Source: Motacilla alba alba (taxonomy: Eukaryota; Chordata; Aves; Passeriformes; Motacillidae). From it: DNA of 64,000 bases. Position numbers and translations under genes: made by a program. The stretch covers positions 5,193,685 to 5,257,684 of the forward strand of contig NC_052019.1 of assembly GCF_015832195.1 (NCBI RefSeq), in the 5' to 3' direction. How positions within the stretch are numbered: position 1 is the stretch's first letter; every line of letters begins with the position of its first letter. The notes beneath the pieces were generated by a model, which was not told where the DNA came from, searched no databases, and saw nothing but the letters and a program-made list of their open reading frames with translations. Positions 1 through 12,541 of the stretch are shown here, piece by piece.

Positions 1-116
1 ACAATGCTCTCGGGCACAGGGTGTGACTCTTGGGGATGGGGCTGTGCAGGGCCAGGAGCTGGACTCAATGATCCTTGGGGGTCCCTCCTAACTCAGTTTA
101 TTCTGTGATTCTGTGA
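1..116 (+). repeat. CR1 LINE 3' end fragment
   Basis: The sequence runs through GACTCAATGATCCTTGGGGG to a TTATTCTGTGATTCTGTG tail, the known 8-bp ATTCTRTG end of avian CR1 elements. It is cut by the window edge on the left. Confidence 0.8.
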
Positions 117-1301
117 AGAACTTGGTTTAATTTCATCCCTAAAATGGACAGGAAATGGCAAAGTCCAGGAACTTCAGCTACATTAGTTCATATCCCAACT
201 GTTCTTCTCTAAAAGCTGAGTGCATTTAATGGGAAAACAGATTTAAAATCTCACAGAAAATAAATGGCACTTTTACCTTGAGTGAGCCTTTAGTCAGACC
301 TGCAGTGGGTTCCAGAGGAACCCACTGGAGGTGCTCCCATCTCTCTGGGAGATGTCCCATCACAAGGCATTGGAAGCACAGGCAGGAGCCTGCTTTTCCT
401 GAGCAAGGGGCATTTTTCAGCTCAGTGGGGTTTCTGCTTGGCTACACCACTTCAGTGGGTACCACAGAGGAGTGTTAGCTGTCTGCTTTCATACTTCACT
501 GAAACACCCAGGCACATTTACCCTCAAAACTGAAATACTTGCAGTGTTTAAATTCACTGGGATTATTGACAGGTTTAGAATGAGACAAGCCCAGGTCCTG
601 TAGGAGACCACAGTGAAGCACCACTCGTCATACACTGTGTGTGACAAAATATGATTTTGATTGGATTTACTTGCGCAGGACAAGAAGTATTTGAAAGGTG
701 AGGTTTTAAATGGCTGATTCTGGCTGTGCTTCCTCCACGTTGGGGTGGACTGCAGAGGAGGAGGTGGACCACAGAGCAGGTGTGGACCATGGGCTAGGAC
801 CCACATCTCTCCACTCTAACAGGAGCCCAGAGTGGCACAAAGGTGTCTGAACTGCCTCAGGCCTGGGCAGAGGGTTCCCAGCCTCTCTGCATTCACCTAA
901 TTTGCATGACTTGCCCATCACAAGATTAATTATTACAGTGGCTTTAGTCAAATTCCTCTTCCTCACTTTAAAGCAATGCTTTGTCCATCTGACTTCAGAT
1001 GCAGCCTAAAACCAACGGAGGCCAGTGAGTCTGTCCAAGCTGACAGGCTGTGCTAAATGAGCTTCTCTGCTGGACTCAGTGGAGCTTTCTTTTGAGATGA
1101 CACCGAATCACAGCTCACCCACGCCTGATGCCAACTCCCTTTGTGACTGGAGGGAAGAGAAACTTGGCCCACAATTTGCCTGGGAGAAAAGGGGGAAGAA
1201 AAGGGAGAGGAGAAATATTTTCAACCACCCTCCATCCTCAATATGTAGCCCAGCTTTTTCTCCATCAATCTAGCAAATCCTAGATGAAAACATTAATAAT
1301 A
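117..1301. other. Intergenic sequence, no gene seen
   Basis: The short frames here lack splice context, repeats or recognisable family motifs. I see only ordinary intergenic sequence between a CR1 end and a microsatellite. Confidence 0.6.
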
Positions 1302-1590
1302 GCTATAGATAGATATAGATATAGAGATATAGATATAGATATGGATTAGATATAGATTATAGATATAGATATAGATTATATAGATATATATGACATAGAT
1401 AAAGGTCTAGATGATAGATAGATAGATATAGATAGATTAGATATAGATATAGATATAGATAGATGATATAGATAGATATAGATATAGATATAGATATATA
1501 GATATATAGATATACATATACATATAGATAGATATAGATATAGATATAGATATAGATATAGATATAGATATAGATATAGATATAGATATA
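1302..1590. repeat. GATATA/GATA microsatellite array
   Basis: About 290 bp of interspersed ATAGAT, GATATA and GATA units with few interruptions. The Ile/Tyr/Ser repeat frames on the minus strand are artefacts of the array. Confidence 0.95.
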
Positions 1591-2600
1591 GCCCCTCCTC
1601 TGCCCCATGTCAGCCTGGGAAGCACCCTGTGAGGCCCAGGGAGGCTTCCTCCCTTTGGTGAACTTCCCAAGCTGTGCCCATTGGAGCAGCCCATCCTCAG
1701 GGCTTGGAGCAGTATCAGAGCTGCCCCAAGTGATCATCCTCCAGACACCAAAGGTTCCTTGTGTGTTTTGCCTTGACTCTTTGGGCTGAGCTCCCCAAGC
1801 GTTGCATGTGTTTGTCTGGAGAGGCCTTGCCTGTTTCCAGAAAAACAGGATGGTTTCAAACCATCTGTTTATCAGCAGGGGTGACAGCTACCGTTGCCAG
1901 GTGAAAACTGAGATGCTCGTCTCTTTTGTCTTCTTGGAACTGTGTTGAAAAACAAACAGCCCCATGGCTGGTCAGGTTTGGTCACAACCCAGAAATTCTC
2001 TTTAGCAACCTGGCTGCTGGCACCTGAGAGTGTTAAATCAGACCTTTGTGGGTGATGAAGACAATGACAGGGCTGCTTTTGGATGTAGGGAGTGACTGGC
2101 AAACAGCGCCATCCTCAGCCACTCAGTCACCGTCCCTGTGATGAGGAGATAAACAACACAAATTTGAGTGTTTTGGCTTCATCTCACTCTCCAAAAATCA
2201 CCTGTTGTGTTTCTGCAGTGGCCTGGCTGGTTCCCAGAAAGCATCCCCCACTCCCACACCAGTTCCATGGAATTTTTCAGCACATTAATCTCCATATCCT
2301 CCCCCTGATCACACCTCTGCACAGAACAAGCCCAGTGAATGTGTCCCATCAGGGATCCTTCTGTGAAACACCTGGATTTTTAAAACTGCATTTCACTCAG
2401 TCTTTCAAAACATCTTTTCTCTCCATCTGTGAATCCACCCGCAGCTGACAGTGATTTCTGGTTCATCAGCTCCACCCACTTCACTGGAGCTCTTCCTGCT
2501 TGGTGTGGAGGTGAGGAACCCTCACCATGGTTTGTTGCCCTCTGATCAGTGGAAGCCTTTTACGAGATCACGTTTTCCTAGCAATAAGCAACAGCTTGGG
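1591..2600. other. Intergenic sequence, no gene seen
   Basis: Short frames on both strands show no recognisable protein. No repeat family was identified with confidence. Confidence 0.55.
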
Positions 2601-2759
2601 CCAACATGAGGTATTCTGTTGTGGGAACCCAGGACATCCCTCTGGGTGCCCTGGATGGCCAGAGCTGCTGGCAGGGGGGCTCTGAGACCCTGGCATGCAG
2701 CCAAAGACACACGTGGGGTTTTGATCTTAGCCCGTGGAGCAAATCACCAACTCTGTATG

Positions 2760-3300
2760 AAGAATTACAAGCCACACACACAAGTTTAGGTATTGTAGTA
2801 GAAGTAGTCACGGAGTGCAAGGAAGGATTTTTGAGTGCTGTACAGGGGGGTTTTAAGCCTTGTACGCAGGGGTCCAAGTTTTGTACGTGGGGGTCAGCAG
2901 TTCTAAGATGGAGGGATTTGGGTGTGCCCTGTCCTCTTTTTTTCTCCTTCCTAACCTCCATGTCTTTGGTGATGTTGGCACTCACAGATTGGTTTAGAGT
3001 AGAAAGTCACCATTCAATATAGATGATAGGCATTGGGGAAAAGCATAAACATGTAACACGTAATGTGTGATATAAAAGATGGCACCAGCCCCCTGGGAGG
3101 GCAGTGTGCCTTTGTCTGACCTGCTGAACGGGCCACAGCAGCTCAGGAAAAGAATCTTTTAGATAACCAACAATAAACAACCTTGAGACCGGACAACAGA
3201 GGACTACTGAGTCTTTCTTTGAAGGCACGGGTTGGAGGAGAGACTTTTCCATCTTTCGGGGTCACCCCAATCCGGGGCACGAGACCCCACACTCTGTGTG
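2760..3300 (+). mobile_element. LTR-like block (solo LTR candidate)
   Basis: The block has the order expected of an LTR: a GTACG-rich upstream part, a TATA box (GATATAAAAG near 3069), an AATAAA at about 3171, then a GGGGTCACCCC-containing tail near 3259-3269. I could not place the exact ends or a target-site duplication, so family and limits are uncertain. Confidence 0.45.
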
Positions 3301-4411
3301 CTTGAGCAGATCTGAAAAAAATCTCTCTGCATCCTCCATTGAATATTCTGAATTCAGGAAAATCTTGTAGCCATCCTTTCACTTCTACACATCCCTCCTA
3401 GAATTGCATTTTCTGGTCTAAGCAATGCAACACTTTGCTCAAGTGTTATTATTGTTCTCTGGTGCTGAGAGGCTTGTAGGCAGGAGGGGATGTAGGTTGC
3501 CTTTGTCTGGGGTGAGCCCCCCCAGGAGATGAGGGGTTATGCCTAAAATAGATGGGGTGAATCCATTTTGCTCTTCCCATAAGGCTCCAGGTTTGTTCAA
3601 GCTCATGTAGCTTTTGAGTGGGAAGTTATGTGAGATAAATCCTATTACTGATGTGGGAAAACTAGGAATAAGTTGTTCCTGGTCCTGCTCTGTCCATCTG
3701 TTTGATCAGCAAAATGGGTGCAGAGATGGATCAATGGACAAATAAATGAATTATAGCAGACAGTGTTTGTCTGTGCTTGGCCAGCCATCTGGCTAAATAG
3801 CAATATTGATCCTGTAAATAATGGTATCCCTGAAATACCTCACTTGCTCCTCAAGCAATAAATACAGGCCTTAGGGCGTGAATTTCTCCACTGAATTTTT
3901 CTTGGGGAAGGCAACCATCCAACACAGAGTAACAGCAACAGGTTGATTTTCTCTCTCACATTGGTTTTATCTTACCTATTTCTCTTAAATTAGTCAAATG
4001 AAGACTAGAAAGCATCAGGTTTTTTTTTTCTGTCTCATTTACTGAATATTCAGCTTGGAGCTCTGAGTATTATTTATCAATAAAAGTTTGAGTTTTCTAA
4101 GCATTCATTGACCAAACAAAGCTTATTTTCCCCTTTATAACCAAAATTTTCCCAAACTGGATGGCTGAAATAAGCTTCAAGAGCTCACATTAGGCACTTG
4201 GTGACTGCACCACTTTTAGGCAGCTGAGTGGAAGAGCTGAGTTAGAACACAGAACACCTGTAGGAATGATCCCCTGTGTGACTGCCCCCATCAAGGCTTG
4301 GAGAGAAAGGCCCAAGGCCAAGTCAGTCCTGATGCAGAGGGATCCAGGAGTCCAGAGTGAGGGCCTCTGTGGCAGGGCTGGGATCAGACCAGCCAGGGGC
4401 TGTCCTGTCCT
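3301..4411. other. Intergenic sequence, no gene seen
   Basis: AT-rich in the middle, with no supported coding frame. A poly-T run lies at 4020-4029. Confidence 0.55.
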
Positions 4412-4834
4412 GTGCACAGCCAGTTCTGGGTGGTTCTGTGGTTGCTGGGGTGTCCCTTTGTGACACAGTGTCCTTTGTGTCCCTTTGTGACGGAGGCATG
4501 TTCTAGGGCTCTTTGTGACACGGGGGCCCTGCTGTGCCCAGAGGCCACTGTGACCTCTGGGAGGTTTTTGGGGCACAGAGGCCTGGGGTGCCACTGCCCC
4601 AGAGCACCTTTCTCAGGAGGCAGCAGCTGCCTGAGAACCTCTGCAGGAAAGCATGACAGACACACCCAGCAGGGAGAAGGTGAATCCCAAATCCTTGCCC
4701 ACCCAGGGGCTGCTGAGCCTGAAGAGGCAAAGGATCAGCAGTGGGGCAGGATGGAGAGGCTGGTGGTGGCACAAGGCTGGGCTGGAGCTGTGCCAAGACA
4801 GCCCCCTCCACCCCGTGCCTCCTCTGTCCCACAG

Positions 4835-5554
4835 ATGGACTTCGAGCAGCCCCAGGTGGACCACAGGCAGCCCCAGAACGAGAAGCACTGCCCAAATGCT
4901 CCTCCTGGGGCACAAGAGGCAGCAGAGGCAGCAGCCCTGGGTGAGCAGGTGTTCTCAGCAGCGGCACAGAGCCATGTCCCACCCCTGCAGAGCTCCTGCT
5001 CTCTCCCAGGCCCCTCATCTGCCCAGGGGACAGCCCAGACCCTCAGCGGGCCCGGGTCACTGCTGGAAGCTCCAGAGCCTGGGGAGGGGTCCTGGTCCAG
5101 CGAGGAGGAACAGAGTGAAGTCTGCCATCCCCTCGAGCCGTGCCGAGGGGAAAACCACATAGAACGAGAGCTTTCCCAAGGGGAAGTCAACAGAATCCCC
5201 AAGCCATCGCAAGGGGACAACAACATCAACCAACCGCCGCGTGAAAACTGGCGCCGGATCACGATCCGGACGGTCTGGGTCAACCCCAACTACCCAGAGC
5301 TCCGGCGGGACCCCCTCCAGGAGGAGGCAAAGGCAGCGACTCCTTCTGCCTCCGACGAGCAGGTGCCAGCAGCAGGGACACAGAGCTCTGGCCCGGCCAG
5401 CCCCTGCTGCTCTCCCTGCTCCTCACGGACGCAGCTGGCAGCCCAGACCCTCAGCGACCTGCGGGCTGTGCACAGGCAGCCCTCCAGGCGGGCTCTGCAG
5501 GCTCTGTGCACCCTGCTCTGGTGCTCCTGCATGGAGCTGCAGCTGGATGTATAG
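4835..5554 (+). CDS. Unassigned 239-codon ORF, possible terminal exon
   Basis: I do not recognise this protein. The ATG at 4835 follows directly after a good splice acceptor (CCTCTGTCCCACAG), and the frame runs to TAG at 5552-5554. An AATAAA lies 48 bases later at 5603. The same frame is open upstream to 4412, so the 5' limit is uncertain. The product is rich in Gln, Ser, Pro and Glu, with no signal peptide or membrane segment. A basic stretch around [20 protein letters not shown] is the least repetitive part. An internal duplication pairs [10 protein letters not shown] with [10 protein letters not shown], each leading into AQTLS. It could be a lineage-specific gene exon, a decayed gene or a chance GC-rich ORF. 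Confidence 0.35.
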   Translation: MDFEQPQVDHRQPQNEKHCPNAPPGAQEAAEAAALGEQVFSAAAQSHVPPLQSSCSLPGPSSAQGTAQTLSGPGSLLEAPEPGEGSWSSEEEQSEVCHPLEPCRGENHIERELSQGEVNRIPKPSQGDNNINQPPRENWRRITIRTVWVNPNYPELRRDPLQEEAKAATPSASDEQVPAAGTQSSGPASPCCSPCSSRTQLAAQTLSDLRAVHRQPSRRALQALCTLLWCSCMELQLDV

Positions 5555-5602
5555 TGCCTGCTGCCAGGCTCAAATCAGTTCACTTGGGATACTTCAGCTG
5601 TC

Positions 5603-5608
5603 AATAAA
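5603..5608 (+). terminator. Candidate poly(A) signal after the unassigned ORF
   Basis: AATAAA with a following T-rich stretch lies 48 bases after the stop of the 4835-5554 ORF. Together they look like a gene 3' end, but there is no transcript evidence here. Confidence 0.35.
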
Positions 5609-5629
5609 TTTTTTTATATTTGCAAAGGG

Positions 5630-8600
5630 CTCTGGAGAATTGTCATTGTCCCTCGTTACTGCACAGAGACTCAAAGCAGCCAACACCTTTCCTGCAGGAG
5701 GACATGCCAACAGAAGATGCTAATTTGCCAGCAGTGCTCAGTGAGCCACCTTGGGACCCAGATGGGTTCCAGCAGCACCAGAGATTTGAAAATCAGTGTT
5801 TTCATGGTTGTTGAGGCCAAGACAGCCACCAATCACCACCTCACCCACGAGAGCCTCTCTGGGAACAAGTAGCAAAGCACAGAGGGCACCTCTCCACATT
5901 AGCTCCCCGCGGCCCTCTGCCAAGAAGTTGTCATCCAGGTGTCTTGGGAATCTCCTGGACCTGTCTTTTCCCATTTAACATCTGGCCAGTAGAATTGCCC
6001 CAAAAGGACAAGAGTGGTTGGGTTGGAGGTGTCCTGAGAGTCCTTAAAGAATAATTCCAATACGCCATGTCCTGGCTGGAACAATAATGAACAGTATCCT
6101 CTGACTGGTGTCCAGAATTCTGGGCACTTAAAGTGAAGAAATGTCATTTTGAGATAAAGGAGCTTGGATGAAATACACCCTGCTGACCTGGCATATGGGA
6201 GATGTAATCAAGTTTACTTTCAGTTCACTGTCTCTAGAACATCCATGATTTTAAAGGCTCAGGTATTAGATTTACTCCAGGCTAAAAAAATCCCAGCTAA
6301 GTAACCAGATGGGTTTTCCTCTTCACAACTCAACACAGGCCAATCTCAGCTATGGAGAGGGAACATGGAACTGTGCCTGCCTGCCTGCCTGGAGCTTAAA
6401 AATATGTCCCTCTGTTTTTAAAAAAACAATCCTACCTTTTTTTGTCCTTTACACGTGACCCAAAACTGATTAAGCTGAAAAAACAGAAAAGGCAAGAAAT
6501 TGCCCAGGCAGGATGGATGAAATGATACTGAGCCTCTGAGCAATGCTTTGATGTGATTGTGACTGTCACATGTGGCAAATCCAGCTGTACAATCCAACGA
6601 GCAGAGAATATTTTTTTCTAATGATTCTACAGCTGAGGGTGTTCAATCTGCTAAAAGTTTTTCGCTGACTTGCTTTAAAAGGGATAAAAGCTCTTGGCCA
6701 GCCTTGTTGGTGCTGGGGCCACGGTGTTGGTGAGGCAGAGCATCCCAGGAACTGCAAATGAAGCCCACTGGGCATCTGTGGGCATCAGAGATATGAATTA
6801 CAGCAAAGCAACTCCTTGAGAGCTTCCAAGGATCAGATGAGGGAGCAACGATGGCCTTGGGCTGCTGGGGAGCCTCTGGAAGGAGGCTGGAAAAGGCTGT
6901 GGATAGCCAGGGCTATCACAGGAAAAACACAGAGCCTGAGCAGGAACCCTCAGTGCAGCCCCCAAACCCAGCCAGGGTCAGCACGTGCTGCTTGAGCTCT
7001 CAAAAAAGGATGAAAGGAACATTTCATGAATGATAAACCACAGCCCACAGCTGACCTGCAGAGAAACCTGCAAGTCTCCTGTCTAAAAAGTGGTGGTCTG
7101 TGGCAAAGAGGCTGAGTTTGCCCAAGGTGCTCATATGCAGTGGATCCTACCCCTAAAACCCTCTCAGCAGAAAGTGTGATTATCTGCTTGCTCTTCAATT
7201 AGACAAAATTTTGGTACATTACTTATGAGCTGTTGGATTTGACTCTTCACTGATCCAGTCCAGCCCTCACTAAGTTACACATAAAAGTAAAGGAAAGAAT
7301 TATAATCTCCTCTTCAAAAAATAATATTCATTTAAGGGTTAAAGGGAGGCAGGACTTTCTCTTTTTCCCTGCAATGAATTAAGATAGTAAGAAAAGCATC
7401 CCAGTGTACCATCTAGATTTACAGTGGGGTTTTTCAATTTCATTTGTCATTGCCAAATACATTACATTGGGATTAAACTGTACAGGTTATTAAATACTGA
7501 TTACGAGAAGCCAGCGTGCTGTGGCAGGCAAATAAAACTTCCCAGTTACTGAAATTAAGGCTTTGAAAATGTTTTGAGGGAATTAATGTTTAATTAGAGA
7601 TTTTGATCTATAAGGCATTCTAGTAATAGCTTCAGTAGGAGATTACACAAACCTGTGAGACATTTATAAGTAGAAAGGATACTTGATGTAGTATTTTCTT
7701 TAATTAATCCTGCACTGGAAGACCACCACGAGGGAATTTAGAGTTTGGTGCACAGTAAAAAAGATCGTTCCAGTCAGCAGGCACTTCAGCTTCCGTGGGG
7801 TTTTTTGCATTATCTAATTCATGTGCACGTATTTTTAACAATACAGCATGAGATGAACTTTGAATTTAGTGTAATTAAGAATATTTCTAACTCTACAGCC
7901 CCAAGGGAACTTGGATATTGATGTGTCGGGAGATTTATAGATCTGAGGTATTTGGCTTAATAGTCACTTTTTTTCTCCTGCTGAATTTTCATCTTTCTGT
8001 TACTGACTTCCAGAAACAACATAAATCATCAAAAGCATTTTGCTTTCCAGCATGATTGATGGTTTTATCTTTCACTTAGACATTCTTGTACAAAGTCTTC
8101 TGTTTCCACTAAAAAAACAGTTTATGTTATTTCCTGTAGTCAAACCCCGTGACTGATCCTGTACTGTTTTGCTCACTACATTTAATGTAGATGGTCTGAC
8201 ATGACTGTCACAAGGCTAGAAGTGTCATTAAGGAAGTGTTAAGAGGTGTTTGTGTTGGTAGGTGTAAAAATACAAACAGAAAAGTCTCATGCTCTGAAGA
8301 AAAAAAAAACTCCTGGTCCCAGCTACCAAGGTTCTGGAGGTACAGGGATGATAAAACTCCCATTAAAGCTCCTGGAAGGGGAAATTAATAAACTTCACAA
8401 ATTTTCAGTACAAAAACCCAGCAGTTTTAGGTATTAAAGTTCATCTTTAATCTAAAATGCATCACCTTTCTGCTGATGTCCTGAGTGAAATAAAGCTGCA
8501 AAGACATTTTTGAGGATTCAAAAGGGTGGATACATTTGAAAAATCACTTTGAAAATGAGAACATCTTTCCTTTTCCTCCTCCTTTCCTGGTGCAGCTGGA

Positions 8601-9840
8601 CCACAGACAATGTCATTACACCTTTTTTGTTAAATCCATACAGCTAAAAAATGGATCAGGCCTCATGTTTAAAAGATATTAATACATATTACAGCATACT
8701 AATATTCCTCACAGCTAGTTTTTATCACTGGTTATGCTATGCTGATTTTCTCCTCATCACTTTAGCTGTAATTGTTTGGTTTAATACCCAGAGCACACAT
8801 CCTCTATGCTGCCTGCTTAATTATTTTCACCTCTTTTTGTGTCACATTTCTCAGATCAGTAATTATGTCAGATCATAAACCCCATCCTACACTGACTATA
8901 ATAACTTGATAAATAGTAATACTTTCTATATAACATGGAATAAGGTGAGTTGGTCTAACAAAACCTATAATTTCTTTCTAGTTAGTTTAATTAATTAATC
9001 TTAATTATTTAACCTATTAACCACAGGTTAATTAAATTGAATCTGATGCACTGTCTTACTATATTTATTTTGCTTTTTTTTTTCCCTGAATGGAACTAGT
9101 GTTTCATTACCTCTGTTGCTCATTAATTTTAGTGCTGCTGTTGCTCTTTCTTGAAATGTTTGTTTCCCCCAGGGCCAAGTTAATCCATAATTCAGTGCTA
9201 ATGGTAAATCTCTGTGCATTACCCACCATGCACAACCCAAAAGGCAATGGGGGGGTGGGCTGGATCACGTCAGGTAACAGAACCCACTGCAGGAATGCAC
9301 CCTAAATAGCCACCACCAGCCTGCCTTGGGTGTAAAAGGACACCTCCTTCCACCTGCTTTTGATAGCATTTTTATCCCAGTGCCATCTTCTAAAAATATA
9401 TCCCTGCTTTTCTTCCCATGGTGCAAGGGAGCAGGGTGGGAGAGAAGTGGCAGCCTGTTTGTAAAGGCTTCTGAAGGCTCTTTTGAAGTGCACCTTGAAA
9501 AGCCAAAGCCCAGAGCAAATGCCACAGTGAAAGCAGCCAAGGTGGTAAAATCAAATTCAGCAAACTCAGGCTCAGGAGCTCTCAGGAGCAGCTGCACTGC
9601 TTCTACCCAAGGTGACAGGGAGCTGCAGTGGCTGCCCTCAGCCGGAGATCCACCACAGCACGCTCATCTATGACCTGCTACCTCTCCAGAAACATCTGTA
9701 ATAATGGTGATAGCCTGGAAAAGCAAGGACCAGGGACTAGAAACACCTCTGATGCATGTACACTTCACTTTCTTCAAACAGGCTTGTGGCAAGGCAGCTG
9801 AGCATCAGTGCAAGCGGGCTGTGCTGGTGACAGGGCAGAG
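5630..9840. other. Intergenic sequence, no gene seen
   Basis: This 4.2-kb stretch is mostly AT-rich with short frames only. I see no splice-consistent exon, RNA gene or clear transposon. An unusually AT-rich part spans about 7200-9100. Confidence 0.55.
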
Positions 9841-9843
9841 CCA

Positions 9844-9912
9844 GGGTGTAGTGTTTTGCCCGGGGGGTCTCGAGCTGATCTGATAAGCTCTCAACACCCC
9901 AACACTACACCC
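9844..9912. repeat. Inverted repeat (hairpin) with TGTAGTGTT...AACACTACA arms
   Basis: A 12-bp perfect inverted repeat, GGGTGTAGTGTT at 9844-9855 and AACACTACACCC at 9901-9912, encloses 45 bases. The inner ends start with TG and finish with CA, as transposon or LTR ends do. It may be a small non-autonomous element or a relic of LTR ends. Confidence 0.6.
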
Positions 9913-11367
9913 CAGAATAGCTCAGCTTTCATCAGGAGGCATAAAAGGAGCAGGAGGCTGATGTGACAGCGTCAGGAGCAAAAAAGGTTTAATAAAGGCA
10001 AAATAACAAATTCAAAGCGATCCAGGTGCCACAAGCTTGTGCTCCTGGTAAAGACACCTCACAAAAGCAATTTGGCTTCTTTGTTCTACTTTTCTACTTT
10101 TCTTAGCTTTGTTCTTAGCTTTTCTACTAAATGGCCCAGGCGGGACCTTTTGCCTTATGGCCAATTAGCTGTCCCCAAACTTGAGGTGAAGCCCCCAAGG
10201 TCCTATCAGTGACTTTTCTACCTGATCATTGGGAGAAAGTTCTGGGCTCTTTCCTTTTTGGGGGACACAGGAAGGTTCTGTCACTCTGTCCATAGGGGGC
10301 ACATTCCTACACCAGGGCACAAAGCCCAGGAGGGGATGGACTCCCTGCACCACACCTGGATGTGCTGGCAGTGGAAGATGAGGGTGGTCATGACAGATGA
10401 GGGAGCCTGGCAGCCCCCAAGGGAAAGGACACGACCATTCCCAAGAGCCCTTTAAGTCAAAACCCATCTACTGACTCTGCAAATGGCAGCTGGGGGAGCT
10501 TGCACAAGGATTCAGAGACTGCTCCAGGGGTTTTAATTCCACACAGACATTTTAATTCCAGCTGTGTGGTACAGTGCACACTGTGCTCATAACCCACAGC
10601 CCAAGACCCATTCAAAGTTTCACCCCAGCAGGGGAATCTGTTGCAAAAGCCCCCACAGGATCCACCCCAGCACCCAGAGCAGCTCAAGAATCAGACCTGC
10701 CCATCTTCAGGCTATGGAGCCCCTGCTAAGCACAAAGCTGAATGAGATCACAGCTGGTCCAGGGCCAGAAAATAATGGTGCAGTAATGGGTTTATTGGCT
10801 TTTGGAGAAGGAGCTGTTTGATTTCAGGCAGAGGAGAGTCAACAGCAGCATTCACTCCTGCTAATCTCATTTCCAGCAGCACGCTGAGTGGGAAGGCACT
10901 TGGGCACAAAGCTGTGCTCGATTGCTCTCTGTTTATCCAGGATTACATTAGGAGCCCAAGAGCATCTGAAAACAGCCCCTAGCCAGAGCTAGGGCTTTGC
11001 AAATGGCTCCTGCAGCCCCTGGCTTGTGGGAAAAGAAATCCCAGTGTTTCCAGCAAGCTGCTGGCAGTTTGCTCAGTACAAGAGCTGGATTTAGATGCAC
11101 AGGTTTTAGATGTGCAAATTGAAGACAGTGTCTGTTGAGGAAAGTACTGCAGATAACAACTGTTGACCAGATAATTTGGTTCATTTTAAATAATTCATTT
11201 ACCTTAAGCAAAAAGAAATCAAATGCAGAAAGGGTGGATTTGGCCAGGGTGAGGGATTCTTGCAAGGGGGAATTTAACAGAAGTTGGTCTGACCATGATC
11301 TGCCCCCATTATCCACAAAGTAAGTTACTTTGAGAACAAAATTACCACAAGTCTGGTATAAGAGCTC
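9913..11367. other. Intergenic sequence downstream of RPIA
   Basis: The part near 9980-10150 (AATAAAGG, TTCTACTTTTCTAC repeats) may belong to an old LTR element, but I could not define its ends. No coding frame is supported. Confidence 0.45.
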
Positions 11368-11373
11368 TTTATT
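11368..11373 (-). terminator. Candidate poly(A) signal for RPIA
   Basis: AATAAA on the minus strand lies about 1.07 kb past the RPIA stop. A second AATAAA on the same strand is at 11809-11804 and could be used instead. No transcript evidence is available here, so the 3' end is inferred. Confidence 0.4.
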
Positions 11374-12443
11374 TCAGTGTCTAAAACACAAAGAGAGGGC
11401 CTGCATTTCCACATCAGAACCATGCAAAGCACCTATACACCAAAAATGAGATACTGAACGAGTGTCTCTTTCCTGCTACACCTGGAATATTTAGGCAGGA
11501 AGACTCTGTTTTCCTGTGCGTTCTCTATCCTTCCACAAATCAACCAGCTGTGAGGGGTGATAATTAACCTTCATTCCAAACCAGATCATTTGCCACTGAA
11601 CGCTATTCCATGCTGCCCTAAGCTGCTAAAATATGCTCCTGTAAGCTTCATCAAGCACCCAGTTCTGCTCTTGGTCTACAAGGACAAAGCCCCAGACATC
11701 TCCAGCTACAGGAGAGACTTTAATCAGAGGTACTGAATTAAATGAGAGCAGAGTTTGGCTCAAAGGATGAGTGTCTCCTCCACACAGAAGCCCAGGAAGG
11801 GCCTTTATTAGATTCCCAGAGAGGGGGATGCAGAGACCACCCTAGGCTCAGAGAATTGTCATGTGCACAGAGGACAACCAGACATCCTGAACTATTAAAA
11901 AACAGTGGTATAGAAAAATAAAAGGCATAAAATACTGAACCAAAAAGGTTCCAAATAAGGCATCAGCAGGTCCCAACTGGATGTGCTCCTGTTACATACA
12001 TCACCCTCCCAGCCAGGATAGTTAGGAATGATGCATTAGGATTGTATTTCTGAGCTCCATCATTAAGTGCTATGAGCAACCAGAAGGGTTCAAGTTCTCT
12101 TTGAAAAAAAAAAAGAAAAAAACAACCAAACCTCCAAACACAAAACCAGGGAGTAATGTTTTTGGTAAGTATTTCTTAGAAAAGAAAATAAAAACGTTAA
12201 AGCAATTTGTTGAGACGACTCATTAAAAAAAGACGACATTCCTGTAAAGTAAAAATATATATATATATATAAATAGAATCTATTTTTTTGTTTGTTTGTT
12301 TTTCTTTAAAAAAAGGACATTCAGCATCACACCAGCGGATCCGGATGGGCTTTCCCGCGGGTCTCCTGCGACAGCCGCTGCTCCTTAAGGCAAATCGTGG
12401 CGGTGGCACCGGCGGGACAGCTGAGTCCCCTGGCAGGGCCCTG
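11374..12443 (-). other. RPIA: Presumed RPIA 3' untranslated region
   Basis: This stretch follows the RPIA stop codon and reaches the candidate AATAAA at 11368-11373. It contains an A-rich patch near 12104-12125, an (AT)n run near 12257-12271 and a short TTTG repeat near 12287-12300. No open frame with family support is seen. Confidence 0.45.
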
Positions 12444-12541
12444 TCAGCGGGGCTGCTTCTCCCGCAGGCTGACAGAGCCGTCCTCCATCCCAAAGTACAC
12501 CACCTGGGCCATGTCGATGAACAGCCCCGTCTCCACCACGC
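12444..12541 (-). CDS. RPIA: RPIA exon 9, terminal coding exon
   Basis: These 98 bp complete the Gly codon and encode [20 protein letters not shown] followed by [11 protein letters not shown] and TGA. The E-T-G-L-F and V-Y-F-G-M-x-D-G-S-V segments match the family's C terminus. The acceptor is CTTGCAG. Exon, phase and stop all fit. Confidence 0.96.

Noticed and set aside
1357..1737. Minus-strand frames rich in Ile, Tyr and Ser
   Set aside because: Direct translation of the GATATA microsatellite.
4503..5289. Several minus-strand frames of 100-184 codons opposite the unassigned ORF
   Set aside because: They overlap the plus-strand frame that has an acceptor and poly(A) signal, and they lack such context themselves. 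They are probably shadows of GC-rich DNA.
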